From Lachnospiraceae bacterium (GTDB lineage Bacteria > Bacillota > Clostridia > Lachnospirales > Lachnospiraceae), in NCBI GenBank assembly GCA_009774175.1, contig VSNG01000012.1, positions 1-64,000 on the forward strand: a DNA stretch of 64,000 nt, in the 5' to 3' direction. Below, in pieces: positions 1-7,732 of this stretch (positions are counted from its first letter, which is position 1; each line of letters starts with the position of its first letter). The notes below the pieces were generated by a model that was not told the DNA's origin, did no database searches, and worked only from the letters and a program-made list of their open reading frames with translations. The translations under genes and the position numbers were made by a program.

Positions 1-73
1 ATCGGTGAGTTGGCTAGACTCTTACCGAATGGGATTTCCACCCATGAAACACTATACCCTTTGCTGGGCGCAC
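1..73 (-). mobile_element. Group II intron, 5' end (runs off the left edge)
   Basis: Read on the minus strand from position 73 the sequence starts GTGCGCCCAGCAAAGGG, which fits the bacterial group II intron 5' consensus GUGYG followed by the CCCAGC...GGGU start of domain I. A second short stem, ATGGGTGGAAATCCCAT, follows, as in the domain I of many clostridial introns. It directly interrupts the reading frame of the receptor gene to its right and lies in the same orientation, so splicing could restore the message. The rest of the intron, including any reverse transcriptase/maturase gene, is outside the window. The class cannot be assigned from 73 bases. Confidence 0.8.
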
Positions 74-636
74 ACTAACCCTTCTACCTCTGCGGAAGGC
101 TTTCCGAGGAAAAGCATACCGATGCAGGTCCCGTCAGCGGCATAAAGGGGTTCATAATAGGAAAAATACCGAATCCCCTCCACCATTGTACTCGTATAAA
201 AATGCGGCTGACCGTCTTTGAGCACATCGCCTACCACCGTGGCATTTGCCCTTGTTCCGATGGCCCGCTCTCCCTGATCCGTGCGGATCGTTGTAATGAC
301 ACGGATGTCCTGATAAAAAACGGTAATATCAACGCCTGTCTTTTCCTGTATGGAATCTATAATGGCAAAATCATCGTTCAGCAGATGCTCCCCTTTCAGG
401 AAGTTGACGACGCCGTCCTTTTCCACCGCATGATAATCGCCCTCATACACGGTATCATACCAGGCGGCAACCGTATGGCACAAATCTACAAGGCCGTTTT
501 TTGTCTCCACATTTAAGGATGCGGCAAAACGGCCGGCGCTGAATGTTGTGATCACCAAGGTAAGTAGTATGAGCGGCAGCATATTCATTTTAAGCAATGC
601 CCGAAAAAAGCCGCTTCCTTTTAATTTATTTTTCAT
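74..636 (-). CDS. Cache-domain chemoreceptor-like protein, 5' exon interrupted by intron
   Basis: The N-terminal part of a membrane sensor of about 188 residues. A short basic start is followed by one membrane helix (about residues 15-35 from the ATG at 636) and then an extracellular single-cache domain with the pattern seen in methyl-accepting chemotaxis proteins: a long helix after the membrane segment, then F-x-I-x-D...TGVDITVFY, ...ERAIGT, ...YFSYYEPL and GMLFLGKP. The frame continues into the intron and stops at position 52 after a few non-homologous residues, so the natural gene must continue beyond the intron, presumably with a HAMP and a signalling domain. The start at 636 is preferred over a GTG at 675, which has no usable ribosome binding site. 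Confidence 0.7.
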
Positions 637-759
637 CAGTACTTCATCCGATCTATAAATTATGCCTGACGACACCTACCCTACTACAATATCACAACAT
701 TTCCCAGCAATCAAATTTTAATTTATAGCCATCGACAATTTCATTAAACTGTACAGGAT

Positions 760-2793
760 TCACAGCCAGAACAGGTCATCCCGTAAAGCCGCGTTCAGAT
801 CGCATCGTAAAATACGTCTTGCTCCCAAATAATAAGCCAGCGCGACAAACAGTACAATGGCCGCCGCAAATAGACAAATTGGCATAACCGGCGCCTCCCG
901 CCAGAATATCTTCGGTTCGAGAAAACTGGCTTTTGTCATAAGCTGCATCATGATCGCGGTAAGCGGTATCGTGAGCGCAAGAGGCCTCCCGGCCATCACA
1001 GACGCCTCGATGAAAAACAGTTTTTTCATCTGCGCAGGCGTCATCCCCACCGACATATACTGGGCGAACTCCTTCTTTCTCTGATTCAGGAAGCCGAGCG
1101 TACTGGAAAATACGTCGGCAATACCGATCACCCCCAGCAAAACGCAGAATGACCCGAAAAAAACCATCAGCCCCATAATCATTCTGTCGTTATCACGCTT
1201 TTCCCGTATCCGGTTTTCGCTCTCAACTTCATAGTTCACTTCCAGCATTCGAACCGCCGCGTTCTCCATAGCGTCGAGTGTTTCCTCTATTTCACTGTCC
1301 TCTACGGCAAACCGCCCTTCTGCCCTATCCTCTGCAAGAATCCGAATATAGCTGTCCTCCTCCTCCCCGCCAAGCCGGGGCGAAATCCGCTTCCACAATG
1401 ACATAGGAATCACATGCACAAGTGCGTAATCGTCGTATTCCTCCCGCAAAACAGGCTCTTTGTATGTGTAATCCAGAACGGGAATTTCCGCCGTATTTCC
1501 CTCAGAGACAGCACTGTACAGGGTAACGCTCCTTTCTTCTTCCTCTACAAAGGGCACATACTTCTTATAACGGAAATTGCTGTTTATGCTGTCCCAGATC
1601 TGGTTGATTACAATGGCGCCGTCAAGGCGGGGCGATATCCCGGTCTGTCCACAGTATTCCAGAAAGCTGTCGTCGTCCAGAATGACTAACGGCGCGTCCA
1701 CCTGCGCTTTTCCGCCATCCGCCGGATTTCCCGTAAGGGCGGAAAGTCCTCCAAGCGCCGTCAGCTCATCGCTGAACCGATCTGGCGGAATGTGGATCAG
1801 GCTTTCGGCCTTCTGGTATAACGCCACATTGTATGCCATCTCATCCCCCAACTGTCCTGTCCCTCTCCTGCTGCCAAATCCGTTGTGGCTGTCCGCCGCC
1901 AGCTCCTCTATGTCCGTATGCTTTACCGTGACCATGATATCCCACACATCCTGATACCGTTCAAAATAAGTAAAGCGGGTGCTGATTTGCGATAAGGTGG
2001 TAAATCCAAGCATCAGGGAAAAGCTGAGAAAAGAAAGCAGCAGCGACGCATTGGAAATGCGCATCGCCTTTTTCCGGGCCCTCCATGCATTTCCCGCTAC
2101 TTCTCCTTCCACGCCGAACAGCATGGATAATAAGCGGGAATGCTTTCTTCTCTTTATCTGCAGCATGTCCGCATTGCGAATTGCCTGCAAAGGCGTCATC
2201 CGACTGATCTTTCTTGCAGGCATCCATGCCGATATAAGAACCGTCAGCGCGGAAGTAAGGAATGCGGCTGCATATACAGCCGGGCTGAACCGAAAAACCG
2301 CCGTCCTTCTTGCGGAAACATCCGCCATCATTACATTGGTCAGCGAAATCAATCCCATATCGGCAAGCGTTCCCGATACGCCGCCAACAAACATAGGCAG
2401 CAACGAGAGAACCGCCGCTTCCTGCAAAAGACAGACCCTGATCTGCGCGGGCGTCGCCCCAATGCTGATAAGTATGCCAAGCTGGTGGATTCTTGCCTGC
2501 ATGGACACCTCAAAGGAACCACGGATAATCAAGATCAGGGAAATTGCCGTCAAAAGCATAATGCCTGCAAACAATATAGGCAGCAACGCTATGGAATCCG
2601 CCTCTTTGCCGGTTTGCATGGCACTTCCCTCCAAAAGCCTTGTCTCCATTTCATAAACCCAGAGATTATAGGAAACAAAAGCAAACAGCGTCAGAAAAAA
2701 GGAAGCCGTCAGCGCCGCCGCGCAAATCTGCAGGCCGGATGCGCGATTATACCTGATATAGCTCTTCGAGTAATCTTTCCACATCCCGCTCAC
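760..2793 (-). CDS. FtsX-family ABC transporter permease
   Basis: A 677-residue membrane protein with two FtsX-like blocks. The first block (about residues 20-205) has four hydrophobic helices and the typical MPARKISRMTPLQAIR connector; a large extracytoplasmic segment of roughly 270 residues follows; the second block is at the C-terminus. This layout is that of BceB/MacB-type exporters or peptide-sensing transporters. The GTG start overlaps the stop of the ATPase gene upstream (GTGA), indicating translational coupling; an ATG three codons later at 2784, with GAGGGG eight bases before it, is an alternative start. Substrate is unknown; antimicrobial peptides or lipids are usual for systems with an adjacent two-component pair. 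Confidence 0.85.
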   Translation of the reverse strand: MSGMWKDYSKSYIRYNRASGLQICAAALTASFFLTLFAFVSYNLWVYEMETRLLEGSAMQTGKEADSIALLPILFAGIMLLTAISLILIIRGSFEVSMQARIHQLGILISIGATPAQIRVCLLQEAAVLSLLPMFVGGVSGTLADMGLISLTNVMMADVSARRTAVFRFSPAVYAAAFLTSALTVLISAWMPARKISRMTPLQAIRNADMLQIKRRKHSRLLSMLFGVEGEVAGNAWRARKKAMRISNASLLLSFLSFSLMLGFTTLSQISTRFTYFERYQDVWDIMVTVKHTDIEELAADSHNGFGSRRGTGQLGDEMAYNVALYQKAESLIHIPPDRFSDELTALGGLSALTGNPADGGKAQVDAPLVILDDDSFLEYCGQTGISPRLDGAIVINQIWDSINSNFRYKKYVPFVEEEERSVTLYSAVSEGNTAEIPVLDYTYKEPVLREEYDDYALVHVIPMSLWKRISPRLGGEEEDSYIRILAEDRAEGRFAVEDSEIEETLDAMENAAVRMLEVNYEVESENRIREKRDNDRMIMGLMVFFGSFCVLLGVIGIADVFSSTLGFLNQRKKEFAQYMSVGMTPAQMKKLFFIEASVMAGRPLALTIPLTAIMMQLMTKASFLEPKIFWREAPVMPICLFAAAIVLFVALAYYLGARRILRCDLNAALRDDLFWL

Positions 2794-3470
2794 CCCCTCT
2801 GTCTGTCAGCCACAATTCTGCCGTCTTCCATGGTGACAATCCGATCCGCCTCCAGCGCCACCTTTTCATCATGGGTGATAAGCAGGATTGTCTGAGCAAA
2901 CTCCCGATTGGACCGCTTGAGCAAATCCACAATCTCTCTGGAATTTTTCTGATCCAGATTTCCCGTCGGCTCGTCTGCCAGTATAACAGCGGGACGGTAT
3001 GTGAGGGAGCGGGCTATGGCTGTCCGCTGCTGCTGCCCGCCCGACAGCTGGTGTGGCAGGGCTTCCAATTTATCCGTAAGTCCCAGCGCCGTCACAATCC
3101 TATCAAAATACTCCCTGTTTGGCTTACGCTTATCCAGCAAAAGGGGCATCAGTATATTTTTTTCAACTGTCAGTGTGGGGATCAGATTGTAGAACTGATA
3201 AATAAGCCCCACCTTTCTTCTTCGGAAAATAGCCGCCTCGGCCGCGTTTAATCCGGCCATATCCACCCCGTCTATTTCCACCCTTCCTTTCGTGGGCTTT
3301 TCCACACTGCCCAGAATATGCAAAAGGGTGGACTTGCCGGAGCCCGACGCGCCCACCACCGCCACAAAGGACCCCTTTTCCATGGAAAAATCAATCCCTC
3401 TCAGAGCGGCGGTTTGTCCTTCCCCTTTTCCGTATACCTTTTCAACGTCGCTGCACTTTACAATTTCCAT
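2790..3470 (-). CDS. ABC transporter ATP-binding protein (FtsX/LolD/BceA type)
   Basis: A 226-residue nucleotide-binding subunit. Walker A GASGSGKST is at residues 40-48, the Q-loop is in YQFYNLIP, the signature LSGGQQQR is near 140 and Walker B plus D-loop, VILADEPTGNLD, follow near 160, with a switch histidine in LLITHD. It should energise the FtsX permease encoded immediately downstream, with which it overlaps by four bases. Several ATGs compete; the one at 3470 is five bases after GGAGG, the ones at 3473 and 3482 are less well placed. The gene follows a possible response-regulator binding site at 3540-3556. Confidence 0.9.
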   Translation of the reverse strand: MEIVKCSDVEKVYGKGEGQTAALRGIDFSMEKGSFVAVVGASGSGKSTLLHILGSVEKPTKGRVEIDGVDMAGLNAAEAAIFRRRKVGLIYQFYNLIPTLTVEKNILMPLLLDKRKPNREYFDRIVTALGLTDKLEALPHQLSGGQQQRTAIARSLTYRPAVILADEPTGNLDQKNSREIVDLLKRSNREFAQTILLITHDEKVALEADRIVTMEDGRIVADRQRG

Positions 3471-3524
3471 CATTACCTCCATGTTTATCAGATTTTGTCA
3501 TTCCCGTCTCTTTCTTACATGGAT

Positions 3525-3556
3525 ATTGTAACCTCTAAAAGTGACAAATCAGTGAC
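3525..3556 (-). promoter_or_regulatory. Activator-type promoter with 11-bp direct repeat before the ABC genes
   Basis: On the minus strand GTCACT occurs twice with an exact 11-base period (3551-3556 and 3540-3545), followed by a TACAAT -10 box (3525-3530) but no good -35 box. Direct hexamers spaced one helical turn apart just above a -10 are what OmpR-type response regulators bind. The repeats overlap the stop codon of the histidine kinase gene. That the neighbouring regulator binds here is inference. Confidence 0.5.
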
Positions 3557-4376
3557 GGTAAAACCGTATTTCAAAGCAGCCTCCCCCGGAAGGAAGATTG
3601 AAGGCGCTCACATTGCCGCGCTGCATCTCAATAATTTCTTTCGCAAGCGACAAACCGATACCGATCCCGCCGCTCTTCTCTCCCTCTCCCCGATAAAACC
3701 GATCAAACAGATGAAAAACGTCCGCTTCGGCAAAGCCTGCCCCTTCATCCCAAATCCGTATCTGCACATAAAGCGGATTTTCCTCATAGGAACAGTGCAC
3801 ACAGCCGCCCCGGGGCGTATGCTCCATACAGTTTTTTACCAGATTCATGACCGCTTCCATCGTCCAGTCCAAATCCGCCGTAATACTCACCTCGCCTGCC
3901 TCCAAAACCTCCGCCTGCACTTCCCCCGCCCGAAACAGCTCCTGCAAATTATCAAAAGCCAGCGTAAGCAGCGTAAAAACATCCACCTTTTCCTGTTTTA
4001 AACAAAGCGTCCCCGAATCGAGCCGGGACAACAGCAGAAGGGCTTCCTCCATGGCCTGCAGCCTGCCTGCGCTGCGTTCAATCTGCGCCAGATTGTCCGA
4101 GGAGGGATTTTCCCGCATCATCTGAACCGATAGTAAGAGCGCTGTAATCGGCGTTTTCAGCTGATGGGCAATGTTTGCCAGATTGTCGGCATAATTCTCT
4201 TTGGCCTTTACGGCCTCGTCCCTCGTCTGATACAGGGCGGTCACGGTCTTATATATTTCGTCACGCAAATGGGAAAATTCATCGTCCGTCGTATCCACAA
4301 GAATACCCTGTTTTCCCATATTGATCTCCTCCAGATATCTTGTCAGCTCCTCAATCCGTCTCTTTTTACCTCTCAC
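3549..4376 (-). CDS. Sensor histidine kinase without membrane segments
   Basis: A 275-residue kinase containing a short HAMP-like/linker coiled coil, the phospho-acceptor motif IAHQLKTP with His71, and an HATPase domain with the N-box (NLVKNCMEH), G1 (DEGAGF) and G2 (GGIGIGLSL) motifs. Relatives in two-component systems linked to ABC exporters normally begin with two transmembrane helices; this protein begins right after where they would end, with no hydrophobic stretch at all. The GTG start overlaps the TGA of the response regulator gene and has GGAGG seven bases upstream, so the short form looks real rather than a miscalled start. It probably receives its signal through the partner transporter or another protein. 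Confidence 0.85.
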   Translation of the reverse strand: MRGKKRRIEELTRYLEEINMGKQGILVDTTDDEFSHLRDEIYKTVTALYQTRDEAVKAKENYADNLANIAHQLKTPITALLLSVQMMRENPSSDNLAQIERSAGRLQAMEEALLLLSRLDSGTLCLKQEKVDVFTLLTLAFDNLQELFRAGEVQAEVLEAGEVSITADLDWTMEAVMNLVKNCMEHTPRGGCVHCSYEENPLYVQIRIWDEGAGFAEADVFHLFDRFYRGEGEKSGGIGIGLSLAKEIIEMQRGNVSAFNLPSGGGCFEIRFYRH

Positions 4377-5044
4377 GTTTCTTCCTCCAGACGATAGCCA
4401 AAGCTGCGGACGGTTTTCAGATTCTGCGGCTGGTGCAGTTTATCCCGCAGCCTGCGCATCGTTACCGTCAGGGTATTGTCGTTCACAAACTTTCCGTTGC
4501 TGTCCCAGACCTGAGAAAGCAGCTGCTCTCTGGTAACTGTCCTGCCCTTGTTCAGCAGCAGGTATAAAAGAAGCTGGTATTCCGCCGGCGTAAGCCGCAC
4601 CTCTTCTCCCCGGCAGGAAACCGCCGTCTTTTCCCGGTCGACGGTAATGCCCCCGCAGGAAAGATACCGGCTTCGGACGTTCTTTGCCCGCCGAAGCAGG
4701 GCCGTAACGCGGGAATGCAGCACTTCCAGTTCAAATGGCTTAACCACGTAGTCGTCCGCTCCCTCTGAAAAGCCGGACACAATGTCACTGGCGTCGTCCC
4801 GGACCGTCAAAAAAATAAGGGGAAGCTCCTCCCATCTGGAGCGAATCCATCTGCATAGCCGATCCCCGTTTCCATCCGGCATATTCCAGTCCAGCAGTAC
4901 AATATCAGGCAGACGGATTTCCAGCGCAGACCTTGTCTCCGCCAGTGTGCGAAAAAGGCCGACGCGGTATCCCTTTCCTGCAAAATAATCCCGGACAATG
5001 CCGCCAATGCTTTCATCATCTTCCATATAATAAATTTCAACCAT
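4373..5044 (-). CDS. OmpR-family response regulator
   Basis: A 223-residue two-domain regulator. The receiver has the acidic pair at E8-D10, the phosphorylated Asp at position 52 (VLLDWNMPDG), Thr80 and Lys102 (VVKPFE). The C-terminal winged helix ends with the usual R-x-L-R-D-K-L...TVRSFGYRL. It is coupled to the kinase gene by a 4-base overlap. The start at 5044 (ATG-GTT-GAA) is chosen over 5092 because the receiver begins there and GGGAGA lies about ten bases before it. Its likely target is the promoter in front of the downstream ABC exporter genes. The gene starts 76 bases after the nickel permease stop, so co-transcription with the nickel operon is possible. Confidence 0.9.
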   Translation of the reverse strand: MVEIYYMEDDESIGGIVRDYFAGKGYRVGLFRTLAETRSALEIRLPDIVLLDWNMPDGNGDRLCRWIRSRWEELPLIFLTVRDDASDIVSGFSEGADDYVVKPFELEVLHSRVTALLRRAKNVRSRYLSCGGITVDREKTAVSCRGEEVRLTPAEYQLLLYLLLNKGRTVTREQLLSQVWDSNGKFVNDNTLTVTMRRLRDKLHQPQNLKTVRSFGYRLEEET

Positions 5045-5120
5045 CTGTCGTCTTCTCCCTTTGAGGCATTTACGCCGCCTTCCTTTTGCCAATACCGCTT
5101 TGGCGGCGCACCGCCGTTCT

Positions 5121-5936
5121 TCACAGGTTACTGTGCCGTCTGCTGATGCTTTTTCTCATATAATTTCCCAAATTTGTCAGGCATAAAAGAGTCGCCGCCA
5201 AAAATACGCCGGGAATAAAAACCGTCCACCAGGAGCGGGAAAGCATGGCGTTTTCCGAAAGAGAAAGCATACTCCCCCAGGATATCACTTCCAGAGGCAG
5301 GCCGATCCCCATAAAGCTTAAAGTGGATTCCGCCACAATGGCGTTTCTCACATTCATTACCGCCATGAACAGAATGGATGCCACAAAGTTGGGCGCAAGG
5401 TGGCGGCGCAGAATATGAAAAAATCCCCCACCCAGACATTTGGAGGCCAGTACAAAATCGGTGTTTTTCAGTTGCAAAACCTCCGTCCGCACCACTCTGG
5501 CCAGACTCATCCAGCCCGTCAGGCCGATCACCACAGCCAGACGAAAAACATCGGCGCCTCCAAGAACGGCCTGCAAAAAGACCGTGAGAAGAAGGCCCGG
5601 TATGCTCAGTACAATATCCGTCAGCCTCATAAGAACGCCGTCTATCCCGGACGGCCCATAACCGCTAACGCTTCCCACCAGAATGCCGATAACCGTAGAA
5701 ATAAGAGTGGCTCCAAACCCGATAAGCAAAGAAACCCTGCCGCCGTACCAGATCATGGAAAATATGTCCCGCCCCATGGCGTCCGTGCCGAAAAGAAATT
5801 CCCTGCAGGGGGCAATGTCCCCCCTTGCCAGATCCATATACGCAGGGTCTTTTGTCATAAGTAATTCACTTGCCATGCAGGCAATGACTATAATAGTTAA
5901 TAAAGCGAGGGATAGTCCCGGAAATTTCTTTTTCAC
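5121..5936 (-). CDS. nikC: Nickel/peptide-type ABC transporter permease (NikC/DppC family)
   Basis: A 271-residue inner permease of the Dpp/Opp/Nik family. It begins with one membrane helix, followed by the FGTDAMGRDIFS motif characteristic of the DppC/NikC half, further helices, and the EAA loop LASKCLGGGFFHILRRHL that docks on the ATPase. It overlaps the companion permease gene by four bases. Its place at the end of a larE-larB-larC operon makes nickel the likely substrate, though family members also carry peptides; the gene symbol rests on this context. Confidence 0.8.
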   Translation of the reverse strand: MKKKFPGLSLALLTIIVIACMASELLMTKDPAYMDLARGDIAPCREFLFGTDAMGRDIFSMIWYGGRVSLLIGFGATLISTVIGILVGSVSGYGPSGIDGVLMRLTDIVLSIPGLLLTVFLQAVLGGADVFRLAVVIGLTGWMSLARVVRTEVLQLKNTDFVLASKCLGGGFFHILRRHLAPNFVASILFMAVMNVRNAIVAESTLSFMGIGLPLEVISWGSMLSLSENAMLSRSWWTVFIPGVFLAATLLCLTNLGNYMRKSISRRHSNL

Positions 5937-6934
5937 AGTCCGTCCGCCTCCCCTCTAAAAGCCCCGGCCCTCCTGTCCGTCCTCGGATCAATGTGTCCGT
6001 TTAACAGACGCGCCAGCATATTGCCGAAAATCACCAGCACCCCGGTCATAAGACTAACTACCATCAGCAGATTATAATCCTGATATCTGGCGCTCTCATA
6101 GGCAAGCGTCCCGATTCCCGGATAGGAAAACACGGTCTCCACCACATAGGCGCCTCCCAAAATGTGGGGAAGGGCAATCGCCATCATACTAAGATAGGAG
6201 GGCAGGGCGTTAGGAAGACAATGCCTGTACAACACCTGCTTTCCCGAGAGTCCCTTCATTCTGGCTAAAAGCACATAGTCCGCTCTGGTCTCCTCCAGCA
6301 GCCTGTTCCGCACCAGATAGGCGTAATACCATAAATGCCCCAGCACCACTACCGTCAGGGGCAAAATCAGATGTCGGCCTCTGTCCGCCAAATTTTTATC
6401 CATGCCCACGGTGTATGCCCCTGCGCTTGGCAGCCAGCCAAGCCACACCGAAAATACCAGAATCAAAAGCAGCGAAAGCCAAAACTCCGGAATACAGCTC
6501 GTAACCGTGCCGATCCCGCAGACGATCCGATCCGCCGGCTTTTCCTCCCGCCACGCGCAGAAGAGCCCCAGCAGAAGCGCCAATATAAAAATAATGACAA
6601 ACCCAAGGCCGCCGAGAAGCAGGGTATTTCCAATCCGCTCTGCAATCACTTCCTTCACGTCCCTTTTATATTTGTAGGAAATGCCGAAATCGCCCCGAAC
6701 CGCTCCCTTAAGCCATCGCATATACTGCACCGGAATGGACGCGTCCAAGCCAAGCCGCTCTCTCGCCGCCTCCTGCTCCTCCAGGCTCATTTTCTCCACC
6801 CGATCCCCATAATAGGCGTAAAGAGGATCGCCCGGCGCCAGTCTGGACATGGTAAACACCAGAACGGACAAAAGAAAAACGCTGAGCATAAACCTGATCA
6901 GCTCACTGATAATTGTCATATATGTGTTTTTCAA
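5933..6934 (-). CDS. nikB: Nickel/peptide-type ABC transporter permease (NikB/DppB family)
   Basis: A 333-residue permease with the signature DppB N-terminus (short helix, RLAPGDP motif near residue 30, then a periplasmic loop), six membrane segments and an EAA loop (LARMKGLSGKQVLYRHCLPNAL). The start is TTG at 6934, six bases after GGAGG, and lies inside the end of the ATPase gene, overlapping it by 32 bases. It should form the transmembrane pore with the next gene's product. Confidence 0.8.
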   Translation of the reverse strand: MKNTYMTIISELIRFMLSVFLLSVLVFTMSRLAPGDPLYAYYGDRVEKMSLEEQEAARERLGLDASIPVQYMRWLKGAVRGDFGISYKYKRDVKEVIAERIGNTLLLGGLGFVIIFILALLLGLFCAWREEKPADRIVCGIGTVTSCIPEFWLSLLLILVFSVWLGWLPSAGAYTVGMDKNLADRGRHLILPLTVVVLGHLWYYAYLVRNRLLEETRADYVLLARMKGLSGKQVLYRHCLPNALPSYLSMMAIALPHILGGAYVVETVFSYPGIGTLAYESARYQDYNLLMVVSLMTGVLVIFGNMLARLLNGHIDPRTDRRAGAFRGEADGL

Positions 6935-7661
6935 GAATTTCCTCCGCGTCTCCGATCCTGTAGATCTCTCCTGCGCGCATCAGGGCCGCTCGATCCGCTA
7001 TCCGCGCCGCCACATGAGGATTATGGGTAATAAAGATAACCGCCATTCCCAATTTTTCGCGCAATTTCAAAAACAGCTCCAATATCTGCTCCTGCATCTC
7101 CCCGTCCAGTGCGGTAGTGGGCTCGTCCGCAAAAAGGACGTCGGGATCCGCCGCAAGGGCGATGGCCGTCACACAGCGCTGAGCCATACCGCCGGAAAAC
7201 TGATGGGGATACTGTTTCGCCTGCTTTTCCGGGCAGTCAAGCCCCACCAGCTCCATCAGTCCGGCCACTTCGTCCTGTAACTCTTTTCGGGCAATTTGGG
7301 GCTTTCGCAGACGCACCGCCTCCGCTATCTGCGCTCCCACGCTCATGCAGGGATTCAGGGCCGTCATGGGATTTTGAAACACCATGGAAAAAGCGTTTCC
7401 TCGCAGCTTCTGCATCTCCCTTTCAGAATAATGGGTAATATCCTTTCCCTGAAATAAAATCTGCCCTGACTTAATCCGGGCTATATCCGGCAGGAGCCTG
7501 ACAATGCTTTTGCAAAGCACGCTTTTCCCACAGCCGGTATCTCCCATAATAACAAGAATTTCTCCCGGCTGCAGAGAAAAACTGGCATTTTTTACAGCCT
7601 CGATTTCACAAGACGGCCTGTAAAAACTGACCGATAAATTTTTTACGGTAAGTACATCCAT
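6903..7661 (-). CDS. nikD: Nickel/peptide-type ABC transporter ATPase (NikD/DppD family)
   Basis: A 252-residue ATP-binding protein: Walker A GDTGCGKS near residue 40, Q-loop MVFQNPMTALNPCMSVG, signature FSGGMAQR, Walker B VLFADEPTTALD and the H-loop ITHN. It ends without the C-terminal oligopeptide/dipeptide extension with conserved cysteines found on many DppD/OppD proteins. Nik and Dpp importers normally use two different ATPases (D and F/E); only this one is encoded here. Either it works as a homodimer or a partner is elsewhere in the genome. Confidence 0.8.
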   Translation of the reverse strand: MDVLTVKNLSVSFYRPSCEIEAVKNASFSLQPGEILVIMGDTGCGKSVLCKSIVRLLPDIARIKSGQILFQGKDITHYSEREMQKLRGNAFSMVFQNPMTALNPCMSVGAQIAEAVRLRKPQIARKELQDEVAGLMELVGLDCPEKQAKQYPHQFSGGMAQRCVTAIALAADPDVLFADEPTTALDGEMQEQILELFLKLREKLGMAVIFITHNPHVAARIADRAALMRAGEIYRIGDAEEILEKHIYDNYQ

Positions 7662-7732
7662 CTGATTTTATACTGCCCCTCCTAATGCCCCGGCATCTTT
7701 CTTCTATACGGAAAATGCCGTATTTCATGCAT

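Noticed and set aside
1979..2895. Two long plus-strand frames (225 and 251 residues) opposite the FtsX permease gene
   Set aside because: Their residues are the Arg/Ser/His-rich kind produced opposite a GC-biased gene, they have no ribosome binding sites, and the minus-strand frame is a clear permease.
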